Shown here piece after piece: positions 1-7,930 of a DNA stretch of 64,000 nt (position 1 is the stretch's first letter; each line of letters begins with the position of its first letter). A program made the position numbers and the translations under genes. The DNA comes from Paludibacteraceae bacterium. GTDB taxonomy: Bacteria; Bacteroidota; Bacteroidia; Bacteroidales; Paludibacteraceae. The stretch spans positions 1-64,000 of the forward strand of contig JAKSNF010000014.1 of NCBI GenBank assembly GCA_024400115.1, written 5' to 3'. The notes beneath the pieces are model-generated. The model had not been told where the DNA came from. It saw nothing but the letters and a program-made list of their open reading frames with translations, and ran no database searches.

Positions 1-50
1 GCATTTATTTGAAGTTATAAGGTAGTCCAGAACCTCAAAGAATCAAATGA

Positions 51-76
51 AGCGAACGAAAGTTCACGCTTTTTTG
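51..76 (+). terminator. Possible intrinsic terminator of an upstream gene outside the window
   Basis: AGCG-AAC, a GAAA loop, then GTT-CA-CGCT form an imperfect hairpin followed directly by a T run. The rest of the first 272 bases shows no gene; it ends in a long A-rich leader before the first CDS. Confidence 0.4.
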
Positions 77-272
77 TGTAGTTATCTCTTGCCGTATCCG
101 TGCAATCTGTGAGAGATAAAAAAAGAACGAAACAAGAAAATAGTTAACCCGAAATATTAACTTAAAAAATCCAAATTAAACAAAACAAACAAACAAAAAC
201 AAACAAAAAACATTTTAATTAACATGTTGATTAAGTCAACAAAAAAGATTAACAATTTAAATTTTTATTTTT

Positions 273-3230
273 ATGAGAAAACTTTATTTATCTATGCTAA
301 TGGCAGTGGGACTGCTGATTAGCGGAAATGCGTTCGGAGCCGCAGGCCAAGGTCATTCCGAACCACAAGCAGGCGATGTTGCCAAAGTATCTGTTGATGT
401 AGCAGGTGTAGTAACTACAACTTATTATGCAACCTTACAAGATGCATTTGATGATCTGCCGGATAATAGTTATCCTGTTACTCTGCAAATGCTTGATAAT
501 GCACTAGTAACTGTTCAAAATGGTTTTGAGATTCACCAATACAACAATGTAACATTGGACTTAAATGGCAAGAGCATTTCTGCTAATACTACGGTGAACA
601 AAGGGTCGCAAGTTATCCTTAATAAGGGAACATTGACAATTACCGATGAATCGGGAACAGGAGAAGGTGTTATTACATCTTCGGCAGAACAACCCGATAC
701 TCATGAAGGAACTCCAGTCCCAGGGTATGCTTCCAACACCATTACAAACAATGGTACAATATACATGAAAGCAGGATTGGTTATAAATACAGGAGACGAC
801 CCTCAAGCCGAAGCGCAATACGCTATTGATAATAAGGGAACACTAATAATGGACGGTGGATCTTTACAAGGACGCGTGCCTGTCAGAATGGTATGTAATA
901 GTAACTGTACCGTTAAGGTTGAAATGAATGGTGGTGAGATTAAAGCTCGGGGGAATTTGGCTCTTTGGGCACAGATTTATGATGGTGGTGTAGCGGATGT
1001 AATTGTCAATGATGGTACTATTCAGTCAAATGGCAATTCCATAAAGTTAGAAGATAAAGGAAAGAACAATACAGCTCGCGCAAAATTACATATCAATGGC
1101 GGTACACTTTACGGAGATTGCTCAATTGAAGCGACAACCGAAGATTGCGAAATTACCGGAGGTACATTTAAGGGGGGCACGCTCAAGTGCAGCAAGGCAT
1201 ATCCTCATAACCAAATCATGACAGGTGGTATCTTTATTGGTTTATCAAAACAAGACAATTCTGTGTATGATTGGATTTGTTACGTTGAGCAAGATGAGAC
1301 GACGACTGGAAAGAATACAGAAAATGATGTAACTCAAGTTACTGCTTGGGCAAAACAGCATATTATAGATAATGGGGATTATTGGAGCATTAGCGATGGT
1401 ACAACGACGGCTCTGACATGGGATTATGATAAACCTACTCTTACTAGATTTACAAAAACAGATTTTCCAGACCCGGTAGCTTCCATTGAGAATAAAACTT
1501 TAGTATTTATGGATAGTAAATATTTTGATGCTGGTTTTAGCTTAGGTAGGTTTTGGATACTTGTTAAACCTATTGAGACTATACCGAGTGATTATAAAAA
1601 TTTGTGGGATAATGCAAATGAATATATTGCCACAGGTTTCTCTGCACAAAAATATGATGGAAATGGAAACCCAGATGATGACATTATCATTAGTACAACA
1701 TCCAAGAAAGAAACAAACAACAATGGTTCTTGGGCAACACCGGAAACATGGTTGCCAGTAGATGCTCCTGATGCTGCTACAGATGTAACGGTCAAGAACG
1801 AAATCGTTGTCGAAAGCGGAATAGCTGAAGCTCACGGTGTGGAGATAAATGGTGAGGGTCAAATCGTTGTCAAGAAAGGTGCTGTATTAGAAATCGGTGC
1901 CGGTGGTATCAAGACCAACAATACCGAAATTCAACCTATTATCGTAGAGGCCGGTGGTACGCTGCGTGTGGGCGTAGGTGGAGTTTCCAAAGAAGCAGGT
2001 ACACTCAACCCCGTTGAGATATACAACGATGGTATTAATAGCGGTGCATTTATGATTAACCCCAATGCACAAGTTAACACCATGCCGGAAGCAACCATTA
2101 CATTGACAACTAATGTACGCAAAGATTATTGGCAGCACCTCGCTTTGCCGATTGAGAACCTGACGGAACATTCCAACGACAAAGGTGCAGCCAATGCAGT
2201 GTTTGAATGGAAAAATAATGAATGGAATCAGTTAGGTGGCTGGAATGAGATTAAAGCCTTCAAGGGTTATGACTTCACTAACAACTACGAAGGTCAAGAC
2301 AACGTAACCTATACCTTCAAAGGTCAATTGGTTGGTGTACAAAACCAAGGATTGAGTCTTATTGAGGGTGTTAACTTCTTTGGTAATAGTTATACGGCTC
2401 CTATCAGTTTGAGTGCATTATTTGACCAAATTGGATCGGATATGGAATCCAATACGATAGAAAAGACCGTTTATATCTACAACTCTTCGACTCTCAATTA
2501 TGGCTTTACCAGTCAATTAGGTATTCAATTGGCAGAGATGGGTTATGCTGATCTTGAATTTAAGACGATTGCACCATTACAGGGCTTCTGGATGAATCTG
2601 CAAGAGGGTAAAGGCACAGCAGGTACTACCATCAATTATGCCAAAGCCGTTTGGAATAATACCGAAGAGTTGGGTAAACCTCAATATGCTCCGTCTCGTA
2701 ATGGCAACAGCAACAACTTCTCAACGGTAGCTACTATCAAAGTAACTGCTGCCAATGGTGCTGCTGATAAAGTGATTTTAGTAGAGGGTGACCAATTCTC
2801 AGCAGAGTTTGAAAATGGTAGCGATGCTTCCAAGATGATGAGCGAAGAGTCCTTCAACTTGTTTGCTACTACCGAGAATGGTAAGCAATCTATGGTTGCT
2901 ACCGACAATCTGGAAGGAACAACTCTTACTTTCCAAGCAGGACAAGAGGTTGAATACACGATGACGTTTGCCAAAGTGTTGAATAACGACTATAGCCTTC
3001 TTGACCTTCTGACAAATGAAGTTATTAGCCTGACCGAAGGAAATAGTTACACTTTCGCTGCTCAACCCAATGGCACGGAGGCTCGTTTCCAAATCATTGC
3101 TACTGCTAAAGCTCCTACGGCTATCGAGAACACTAAATTGGTTAGTGCTACTAAGATGTTGAAGAACGGTATGCTCTATATCAAGCAAGGCGAAAACATC
3201 TATAACGCACAAGGTCAAAATGTTAAATAA
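273..3230 (+). CDS. Large secreted beta-solenoid-like surface protein with short T9SS-like C-terminal tail
   Basis: The 985-aa product begins with a clear signal peptide (basic MRK, hydrophobic core, cleavage near residue 23). Residues about 75-330 are rich in short G/N/T strands such as NNGTIYMKAG and NKGTLIMDGG, the pattern of a right-handed beta-helix. A second segment near 495-590 again shows strand-turn repeats. Around 620-800 lies a module with GVNFFGNSYTAPIS, like the F-N-L-I-G-N-P-Y-P module common in T9SS cargo. Residues about 815-945 form a beta-sandwich-like module also found in the 240-aa protein at 3461. The last about 25 residues (NGMLYIKQGENIYNAQGQNVK region) match short Bacteroidales sorting-type tails. 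The ligand or role is unknown; adhesin or glycan-binding are possibilities only. It is followed after 17 bp by a 47-aa peptide gene. Confidence 0.8.
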   Translation: MRKLYLSMLMAVGLLISGNAFGAAGQGHSEPQAGDVAKVSVDVAGVVTTTYYATLQDAFDDLPDNSYPVTLQMLDNALVTVQNGFEIHQYNNVTLDLNGKSISANTTVNKGSQVILNKGTLTITDESGTGEGVITSSAEQPDTHEGTPVPGYASNTITNNGTIYMKAGLVINTGDDPQAEAQYAIDNKGTLIMDGGSLQGRVPVRMVCNSNCTVKVEMNGGEIKARGNLALWAQIYDGGVADVIVNDGTIQSNGNSIKLEDKGKNNTARAKLHINGGTLYGDCSIEATTEDCEITGGTFKGGTLKCSKAYPHNQIMTGGIFIGLSKQDNSVYDWICYVEQDETTTGKNTENDVTQVTAWAKQHIIDNGDYWSISDGTTTALTWDYDKPTLTRFTKTDFPDPVASIENKTLVFMDSKYFDAGFSLGRFWILVKPIETIPSDYKNLWDNANEYIATGFSAQKYDGNGNPDDDIIISTTSKKETNNNGSWATPETWLPVDAPDAATDVTVKNEIVVESGIAEAHGVEINGEGQIVVKKGAVLEIGAGGIKTNNTEIQPIIVEAGGTLRVGVGGVSKEAGTLNPVEIYNDGINSGAFMINPNAQVNTMPEATITLTTNVRKDYWQHLALPIENLTEHSNDKGAANAVFEWKNNEWNQLGGWNEIKAFKGYDFTNNYEGQDNVTYTFKGQLVGVQNQGLSLIEGVNFFGNSYTAPISLSALFDQIGSDMESNTIEKTVYIYNSSTLNYGFTSQLGIQLAEMGYADLEFKTIAPLQGFWMNLQEGKGTAGTTINYAKAVWNNTEELGKPQYAPSRNGNSNNFSTVATIKVTAANGAADKVILVEGDQFSAEFENGSDASKMMSEESFNLFATTENGKQSMVATDNLEGTTLTFQAGQEVEYTMTFAKVLNNDYSLLDLLTNEVISLTEGNSYTFAAQPNGTEARFQIIATAKAPTAIENTKLVSATKMLKNGMLYIKQGENIYNAQGQNVK

Positions 3231-3247
3231 TTTAGAAGAGGTGCATT

Positions 3248-3391
3248 ATGAAAAAGAGATATTTTAATCCGACGACAGAAATAGTGAAACTGTCCTGCTC
3301 AAGTGACGTGCTTAATCAAATGCCAGATAACCCAAGTTCGGTATTGACTGTCAGTGCAGAACCGGGTTATAAAGGTGGTTATAATATGTAA
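3248..3391 (+). CDS. Small 47-aa protein of the MKK-Y-P-E-V type, function unknown
   Basis: ATG AAA AAG AGA TAT starts a 47-codon ORF ending in TAA, 17 bp after the 985-aa gene. The peptide begins MKKRYFNPTTEIVKLSCSSD and ends GYKGGYNM. From general knowledge, Bacteroidales genomes carry many short ORFs with the opening MKK-x-Y-x-x-P-x-x-E-v-v next to surface or regulatory genes, and no function is established for them. The opening shared with that class and the tight spacing to the upstream gene argue that it is real. It has two Cys (the second only by weak reading) and no transmembrane segment or signal peptide. It could be a secreted or modified peptide, which is speculation. Confidence 0.5.
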   Translation: MKKRYFNPTTEIVKLSCSSDVLNQMPDNPSSVLTVSAEPGYKGGYNM

Positions 3392-3460
3392 TATAGCATT
3401 GTTACGCCATATTTAAGAAGAGTTGGATAATCATATTTATTTAATACTAAAATTACAACA

Positions 3461-4183
3461 ATGAAAAAGACAATGTTATTCATAATGGTATTTATACTTG
3501 GTTTGTATAATACCACTATAGCTCAAGAAATCTCCGTCTCTTCGTTAGTGGAGATTACACTAACTCCGAAAGGTCAAACAACTCCCAAGGATAAGGTGAC
3601 TTTGATTGAGGGAGCATCGTTCACATCTGCAACCACAGATGGTGATGTTACCAAGATAAAAATGAACCATGACGAGTACGCATCCAATGTAGATGTTTAT
3701 GCTATCTTATCAGATGCCAAATATTCTATGGTGGCAACCGCTGTTGAAGATTTGCATAATCGTTATATCGGTGTGCAAGCCAGTTCGGATTATACCAACT
3801 ATGTTTTTACTTTCAATGTAAAAGCAATGGGACGTGTTATGTACTTTGAAGATTTACAAGAACGTAAGACGATTCTACTGACATCGGAGACCGAACCCTA
3901 TGAGTTTAGTTTAACAGCCAATTCCAAAGTTGAAGATCGTTTCCGTATTTACAAACCATACGATTTTCAAGTCTGCGCTTACTATGACAATGTAGAGATT
4001 ACGGGCTATACGGGTACTGATAATATCGTTATCACTACTCTTGCCAACGATACCATTGTCAATGTAGCTCCTACATTGGGTGTTCAAACTATCGACCTGT
4101 CTGGCAAACCTGCCGGTCATTACGTATTGACGGTGAACGGAACGCAATACGAGTTCTGCAATAAACCCGTTAGCGATAACTAA
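3461..4183 (+). CDS. Secreted 240-aa protein sharing a module with the 985-aa surface protein
   Basis: A signal peptide (MKKTMLFIMVFILGLYNTTIA, cleaved before QE) leads into a protein with no family I can name. Residues about 35-165 align by eye with residues about 815-945 of the 985-aa protein: both carry KV-x-L-x-EG-x-x-F near the start, then a D-x-x-K-M/I segment, Y/F-AxxxxxxYSMVAT or the matching QSMVATDNLEG, and finish with a SLTxNS-like strand and RFxI. The C-terminus (TIDLSGKPAGHYVLTVNGTQYEF) has the strand pattern of T9SS type A tails but lacks their usual last KxxK-type end. It probably is a partner or paralogous module of the large surface protein. Confidence 0.65.
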   Translation: MKKTMLFIMVFILGLYNTTIAQEISVSSLVEITLTPKGQTTPKDKVTLIEGASFTSATTDGDVTKIKMNHDEYASNVDVYAILSDAKYSMVATAVEDLHNRYIGVQASSDYTNYVFTFNVKAMGRVMYFEDLQERKTILLTSETEPYEFSLTANSKVEDRFRIYKPYDFQVCAYYDNVEITGYTGTDNIVITTLANDTIVNVAPTLGVQTIDLSGKPAGHYVLTVNGTQYEFCNKPVSDN

Positions 4184-4608
4184 TAGGTGTAGAGGAGGAG
4201 GGGTGTAGAGGAGTAGGGTTCGCCCGCTCCCCAACTCCCCCTAACCATACATCGTAAACTTCAGCCGTACATAAACGGCAAGTGATCTTTGAAATATGGA
4301 TTTTTACCGAAAAAGGAAAAAGAATGTTGTAACTTCGGACGCCGCCTTGCTTCGCAATTCCCCCGAATGGCTATTCGCGAAACTGTGCAAGTGTTTATAC
4401 TCAAAAACGGCTTCGGCAAGCCTCCTCTATCTTAGTCCGTCTGTCCCATTATGAGCAAGCTCCTATGGTTCCAGTCGTACTAATTTAGATGATTTTTACT
4501 AAAATCTGCCGTTTTTTCGTAAAAAAACACTTTTTTTTCTTGTCATGTATTGCATATGTCAGAAAAAAGTTGTACCTTTGCGTCGCAAAACGCAAAAGGA
4601 AAAAAACT
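4184..4608. other. 425-bp gap: GTAGAGG-type filler, then non-coding sequence of unclear origin
   Basis: The first about 65 bases are G/A-rich filler (GGTGTAGAGGAGGAGGGGTG and relatives), the reverse complement of the CCCCTCTA filler seen at 28960-29000. The middle contains a 17-mer AGTGATCTTTGAAATAT (4281-4297) that recurs at 32930. From 4330 to 4490 the sequence is of mixed composition with no usable reading frame; it may be decayed. The 3' end carries the promoter of the toxin-antitoxin pair. Confidence 0.5.
4550..4580 (+). promoter_or_regulatory. Bacteroidetes-type promoter of the toxin-antitoxin operon
   Basis: A -33 box TTGCAT at 4550-4555 is followed by the -7 box TACCTTTG at 4573-4580, matching the Bacteroidetes sigma factor consensus TTTG-N19/20-TAnnTTTG. 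Transcription would start a few bases on, about 20 bp before the antitoxin ATG at 4609. This is also why the longer ORF starting at 4489 is not used: it would start upstream of the promoter. Confidence 0.75.
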
Positions 4609-4830
4609 ATGGAAGATTACGTATTATCTATTCCTAAAAACGACTACTCTTTTGTTATCGCTTTAGCGCAGCGAATGGGATGGTTTGTTCAAAAACAGAG
4701 TGAGGCTCCGTGCTTATTCTCAAACGAAGAGGCATTAGCCTTTGATAGGCAAGCAATGTCGGAGATATCCCAAGGTATAGGTATTTCTGCTATAGAAGCC
4801 AAAAAAATGGCAACTTCATGGGTAAGGTAA
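4609..4830 (+). CDS. Putative type II antitoxin (73 aa)
   Basis: The start at ATG 4609 is chosen because the only promoter (-7 box at 4573-4580) lies just upstream. The product (MEDYVLSIPKNDYSFVIALA...) is a short protein with no recognised DNA-binding fold. Its identity rests on context: its 3' end overlaps the ParE/RelE-like toxin gene by 13 bp, the standard arrangement in which the labile antitoxin is translated first. Such antitoxins normally neutralise the toxin through a C-terminal extension and often repress their own promoter. Antitoxin identity is inferred, not read from a domain. Confidence 0.7.
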   Translation: MEDYVLSIPKNDYSFVIALAQRMGWFVQKQSEAPCLFSNEEALAFDRQAMSEISQGIGISAIEAKKMATSWVR

Positions 4831-5120
4831 TTTGGCATACGCCGGCGCTACAGCAGGCACATAATATTTATGATTATTATGCCAAGTTGTCTGAAGTGGT
4901 AGCATTGGGGGTTCTTAATGACATTATGAATGCCCCGGATATCTTGGAAACTGCGCCAGAGAGTGGGGCTCCGGAGCCTGCTTTTGAGGGATTAACTCCC
5001 ACTCGTAGGTTCTTATTAGTACGTAGGATATATAAGATTGTTTACTTTGTTTTGAATGAAGAATGTCATATTACGATGATTTGGAATACTCGTAATAATC
5101 CGGCATTGTTTAAAGAGTAA
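4818..5120 (+). CDS. ParE/RelE-superfamily toxin (100 aa)
   Basis: The 100-aa product has the size and layout of the RelE/ParE plasmid-stabilisation family: an N-terminal helix pair (WHTPALQQAHNIYDYYAKLS), a middle FEGLTPTRRFLLVRRIYKIVYFV strand segment with several Arg/Lys, and a C-terminal I-x-M-I-W-N-T-R-x-N-P strand, like the I-x-x-V-x-x-x-R-x-N/D-P end of ParE. ParE proteins poison DNA gyrase, and RelE proteins cleave ribosome-bound mRNA; which activity applies here cannot be told. It is preceded by the overlapping 73-aa antitoxin gene and followed by a strong terminator, so it is a self-contained two-gene operon between surface-protein genes. Confidence 0.8.
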   Translation: MGKVIWHTPALQQAHNIYDYYAKLSEVVALGVLNDIMNAPDILETAPESGAPEPAFEGLTPTRRFLLVRRIYKIVYFVLNEECHITMIWNTRNNPALFKE

Positions 5121-5140
5121 ATAACAAATCGATACATTTT

Positions 5141-5183
5141 AAGCGGTAAAAATCCAATGAAGCGATTTTTACCGCTTCTTTTG
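5141..5183 (+). terminator. Intrinsic terminator after the toxin gene
   Basis: AAGCGGTAAAAATC (5141-5154) and GATTTTTACCGCTT (5164-5177) are perfect 14-bp inverted repeats separated by 9 bases and followed by CTTTTG. The stem is AT-rich on one side, so it can work in both directions. Confidence 0.75.
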
Positions 5184-5204
5184 TGATTACACAAATTCAA
5201 ATCA

Positions 5205-7919
5205 ATGAAGAAACTAATTTTATTAATACAAACAATACTCTTGTCTTGCTGGACAATGTGGGCGACGGGGACACCCGTCATCAACGCGCATGTCTGCCAA
5301 ACCGATCAGTTCGTTCTGGGCTGTACGGTCTTTCAGCGTGCCGATGGCGATGTGAGTGGCTCCCTCGTCGAGGTTGGCGAGGAGACCTACTCCCTCAACC
5401 TCACTTGGGGTACACCCACCGAGTTCGCCTATACCGATAGTGTTGTCTCCGGAGGGAACTACCTCTTCGGTTGCCGGACACTCACATCAGCGGGAACATA
5501 CTACGATACCCTCACAACCTCTACCGGCTGCGACAGTATCATCGTACTGACGCTGACGGAATATATCCCCTGTGAGGAAGTGACCTTCGCTTATACGGAC
5601 AGCATGGCAACGGGAGGAACGTATATCTTCAACTGCCAAGAACTGACGGCAGCAGGAGAGTACCGCGATACACTCGTCAAAGCCGATGGCTGCGACTCTA
5701 TCGTTGTACTGACACTGACAGAGTACATCCCCTGCGAGGAAGTGACCTTCGCCTATACGGACAGCATGGCAACAGGAGGAACGTATATCTTCCAATGCCA
5801 AGTCCTGACGGAAGCCGGTGAGTACCGCGATACGCTCGTCAAAGCCGATGGCTGCGACAGTATCATCGTGCTCACGCTGACGGAATATATCCCCTGTGAG
5901 GAAGTGACCTTCGCTTATACGGACAGCATGGCAACGGGAGGAACGTATATCTTCAACTGCCAAGAACTGACGGCAGCAGGAGAGTACCGCGATACACTCG
6001 TCAAAGCCGATGGCTGCGACTCTATCGTTGTACTGACACTGACAGAGTACATCCCCTGCGAGGAAGTGACCTTCGCCTATACGGACAGCATGGCAACAGG
6101 AGGAACGTATATCTTCCAATGCCAAGTCCTGACGGAAGCCGGTGAGTACCGCGATACCCTCGTCAAAGCCGATGGCTGCGACTCTATCGTCGTACTCACG
6201 CTGACAGAGTACACACCCATACCTCCTTGCGAGGAAGTGACCTTCGCTTATACGGATAGCATGGCAACAGGAGGAACGTATATCTTCCAATGCCAAGTCC
6301 TGACGGAAGCCGGTGAGTACCGCGATACCCTCGTCAAAGCCGATGGCTGCGACAGTATTATCGTGCTCACGCTAAAAGAATATACGGTAGTTATACAGAA
6401 CGATACCTTGCGCGACACGGTACTCGTTAACCTCTGTCTTGGTGAACCATTCACAGACCGTCTCAACGTAACCTACTACCCAACACAGGATACCGTCGTG
6501 CTTGACACGATTATGATTAGTAGAGACACTACACTAACGCTGATTCACACCGTTGACTCTATCTATCGCTACGAACTAACCGTTCAACAACCGAAAGACA
6601 GCACAACAACCGTTACTATCTGTGCCGGCGAGTCGTTCAACTGGTTTGGTAACGACTACTCCGTAGCCAACACCTACTTCGACACACTGCACTACACCAC
6701 CGGTTGCGATAGCATATGTGGTAAACTGGTTCTGACTGTCCAACAACCGAAGGATAGTACTACGACTGTCACTATCTGTGCCGGCGAAGTGTTCACTTGG
6801 TTTGGTAACGACTACTCCGTAGCCGATACTTACTACGATACGCTGCACTACACTACAGGTTGCGATAGTATATGCGGTAAATTGGTACTAACCGTACAAC
6901 AACCGAAAGACAGCACAACAACCGTTACTATCTGTGCCGGTGAGTCGTTCAACTGGTTTGGTAACGACTACTCCGTAGCCGATACGTACTATGACACGCT
7001 GCGTTATACAACAGGTTGCGATAGTATCTGTGGTACACTGATTCTGACTGTTCAACAACCGAAGGATAGTACTACCACCGCCACTATCTGTGCCGGTGAG
7101 TCGTTCAACTGGTTTGGTAATGACTACTCCGTAGCCGATACCTACTTCGACACACTGCACTACACTACAGGTTGCGATAGTATATGCGGTAAATTGGTAC
7201 TAACCGTACAACAACCGAAAGACAGCACAACAACCGTTACTATCTGTGCCGGTGAGTCGTTCAACTGGTTTGGTAACGACTACTCCGTAGCCGATACTTA
7301 CTACGATACGCTGCACTATACGACAGGCTGCGATAGTATATGTGGTAAATTAGTCCTCACTGTTCAGTCTCGTTATATAGACGAGTTGCCCGCTTTGGTG
7401 AAGGACGATAGTTGGTTATTGATGATTCATCGTCGTTCTATCCGCGAGGATTATGGTATTGACTTCACTGCCGACCAAGTACATTGGTACCGCGTAGAAG
7501 GCGAGGTAGATGAGTATCCGTATGGTGAGGACAACGATGTCCAAGTCGGAACAGGCGATTACTACACTATTGCCCAAAAGATGAGCGGTAAGTATTACGC
7601 CCTGCTCGATGTGGATGTAAGTTGGCTGAACGCTTGCGCTCTGTATGCTCGTACCGTCATACTCGACTGCGATAACCCGTCCGGTCCTGTATTATCTCCC
7701 ACTATCGTTCCTGCCGGAGGTCTGATGAAACTGACTAACCTCCAAGAAGGTGAGTTGACCATCAACGTCTATACACCTGCCGGACAAAAAGTAAGAAGCG
7801 AGAGTGTAAAAGTAAATAACGAACATGATATCTATGCCGAACGTGTATGCGGTGTTTACTTACTGCAAGTAACGAATGTAGGTAAGACGAATGTGTTTAA
7901 ATATGTTGTAACCCAATAA
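5205..7919 (+). CDS. 904-aa secreted protein with two tandem-repeat arrays and T9SS type A sorting domain
   Basis: A signal peptide (MKKLILLIQTILLSCWTMWA) precedes two arrays. Array A (residues about 123-392) has five 54-aa units starting CEEVTFAYTDS and holding GCDSIxVLTL, plus one diverged unit before them. Array B (residues about 460-719) has five 52-aa units starting VQQPKDSTTT and holding TICAGESFNWFGNDYS and TTGCDSICG. Each unit has paired Cys, so disulfide-stabilised beta domains are likely; A and B share the DTLxxxxGCDSI core and are distantly related. Residues about 830-904 form a T9SS type A sorting domain (LTINVYTPAGQKV ... GVYLLQVTNVG ... FKYVVTQ), predicting export by the Por system and anchoring to the cell surface. 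The number of repeats probably varies between strains. Function is likely adhesive or structural. Confidence 0.85.
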   Translation: MKKLILLIQTILLSCWTMWATGTPVINAHVCQTDQFVLGCTVFQRADGDVSGSLVEVGEETYSLNLTWGTPTEFAYTDSVVSGGNYLFGCRTLTSAGTYYDTLTTSTGCDSIIVLTLTEYIPCEEVTFAYTDSMATGGTYIFNCQELTAAGEYRDTLVKADGCDSIVVLTLTEYIPCEEVTFAYTDSMATGGTYIFQCQVLTEAGEYRDTLVKADGCDSIIVLTLTEYIPCEEVTFAYTDSMATGGTYIFNCQELTAAGEYRDTLVKADGCDSIVVLTLTEYIPCEEVTFAYTDSMATGGTYIFQCQVLTEAGEYRDTLVKADGCDSIVVLTLTEYTPIPPCEEVTFAYTDSMATGGTYIFQCQVLTEAGEYRDTLVKADGCDSIIVLTLKEYTVVIQNDTLRDTVLVNLCLGEPFTDRLNVTYYPTQDTVVLDTIMISRDTTLTLIHTVDSIYRYELTVQQPKDSTTTVTICAGESFNWFGNDYSVANTYFDTLHYTTGCDSICGKLVLTVQQPKDSTTTVTICAGEVFTWFGNDYSVADTYYDTLHYTTGCDSICGKLVLTVQQPKDSTTTVTICAGESFNWFGNDYSVADTYYDTLRYTTGCDSICGTLILTVQQPKDSTTTATICAGESFNWFGNDYSVADTYFDTLHYTTGCDSICGKLVLTVQQPKDSTTTVTICAGESFNWFGNDYSVADTYYDTLHYTTGCDSICGKLVLTVQSRYIDELPALVKDDSWLLMIHRRSIREDYGIDFTADQVHWYRVEGEVDEYPYGEDNDVQVGTGDYYTIAQKMSGKYYALLDVDVSWLNACALYARTVILDCDNPSGPVLSPTIVPAGGLMKLTNLQEGELTINVYTPAGQKVRSESVKVNNEHDIYAERVCGVYLLQVTNVGKTNVFKYVVTQ
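5571..6389 (+). repeat. Array A: five 162-bp coding repeats, organised as a 324-bp super-repeat
   Basis: Unit starts (codon for C of CEEV) fall at 5571, 5733, 5895, 6057 and 6228. Units alternate between FNCQELTAAGEY and FQCQVLTEAGEY, so 5571-5894 and 5895-6218 are near-identical 324-bp copies. The last unit is offset by 9 bp (three extra codons, IPP). Near-identity at synonymous sites points to recent duplication or gene conversion. Confidence 0.9.
6582..7361 (+). repeat. Array B: five 156-bp coding repeats
   Basis: Five exact-length 52-codon units begin with GTTCAACAACC or a close variant (VQQP). They differ at a few positions (VADTYFDT or VADTYYDT; KLVLT or TLILT), so they are less homogenised than array A. 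Confidence 0.9.
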
Positions 7920-7930
7920 AAGATACGCTT

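Noticed and set aside
5571..6389. CRISPR-like look of regularly spaced repeats
   Set aside because: The repeats are 162-bp coding units without unique spacers; no cas genes in the window.
5487..7160. Long open frames on the minus strand through the repeat protein gene (5487-6296, 6576-6848, 6888-7160)
   Set aside because: They are shadows created by the tandem coding repeats: the same reverse frame is open in each unit. No start signal or family match.
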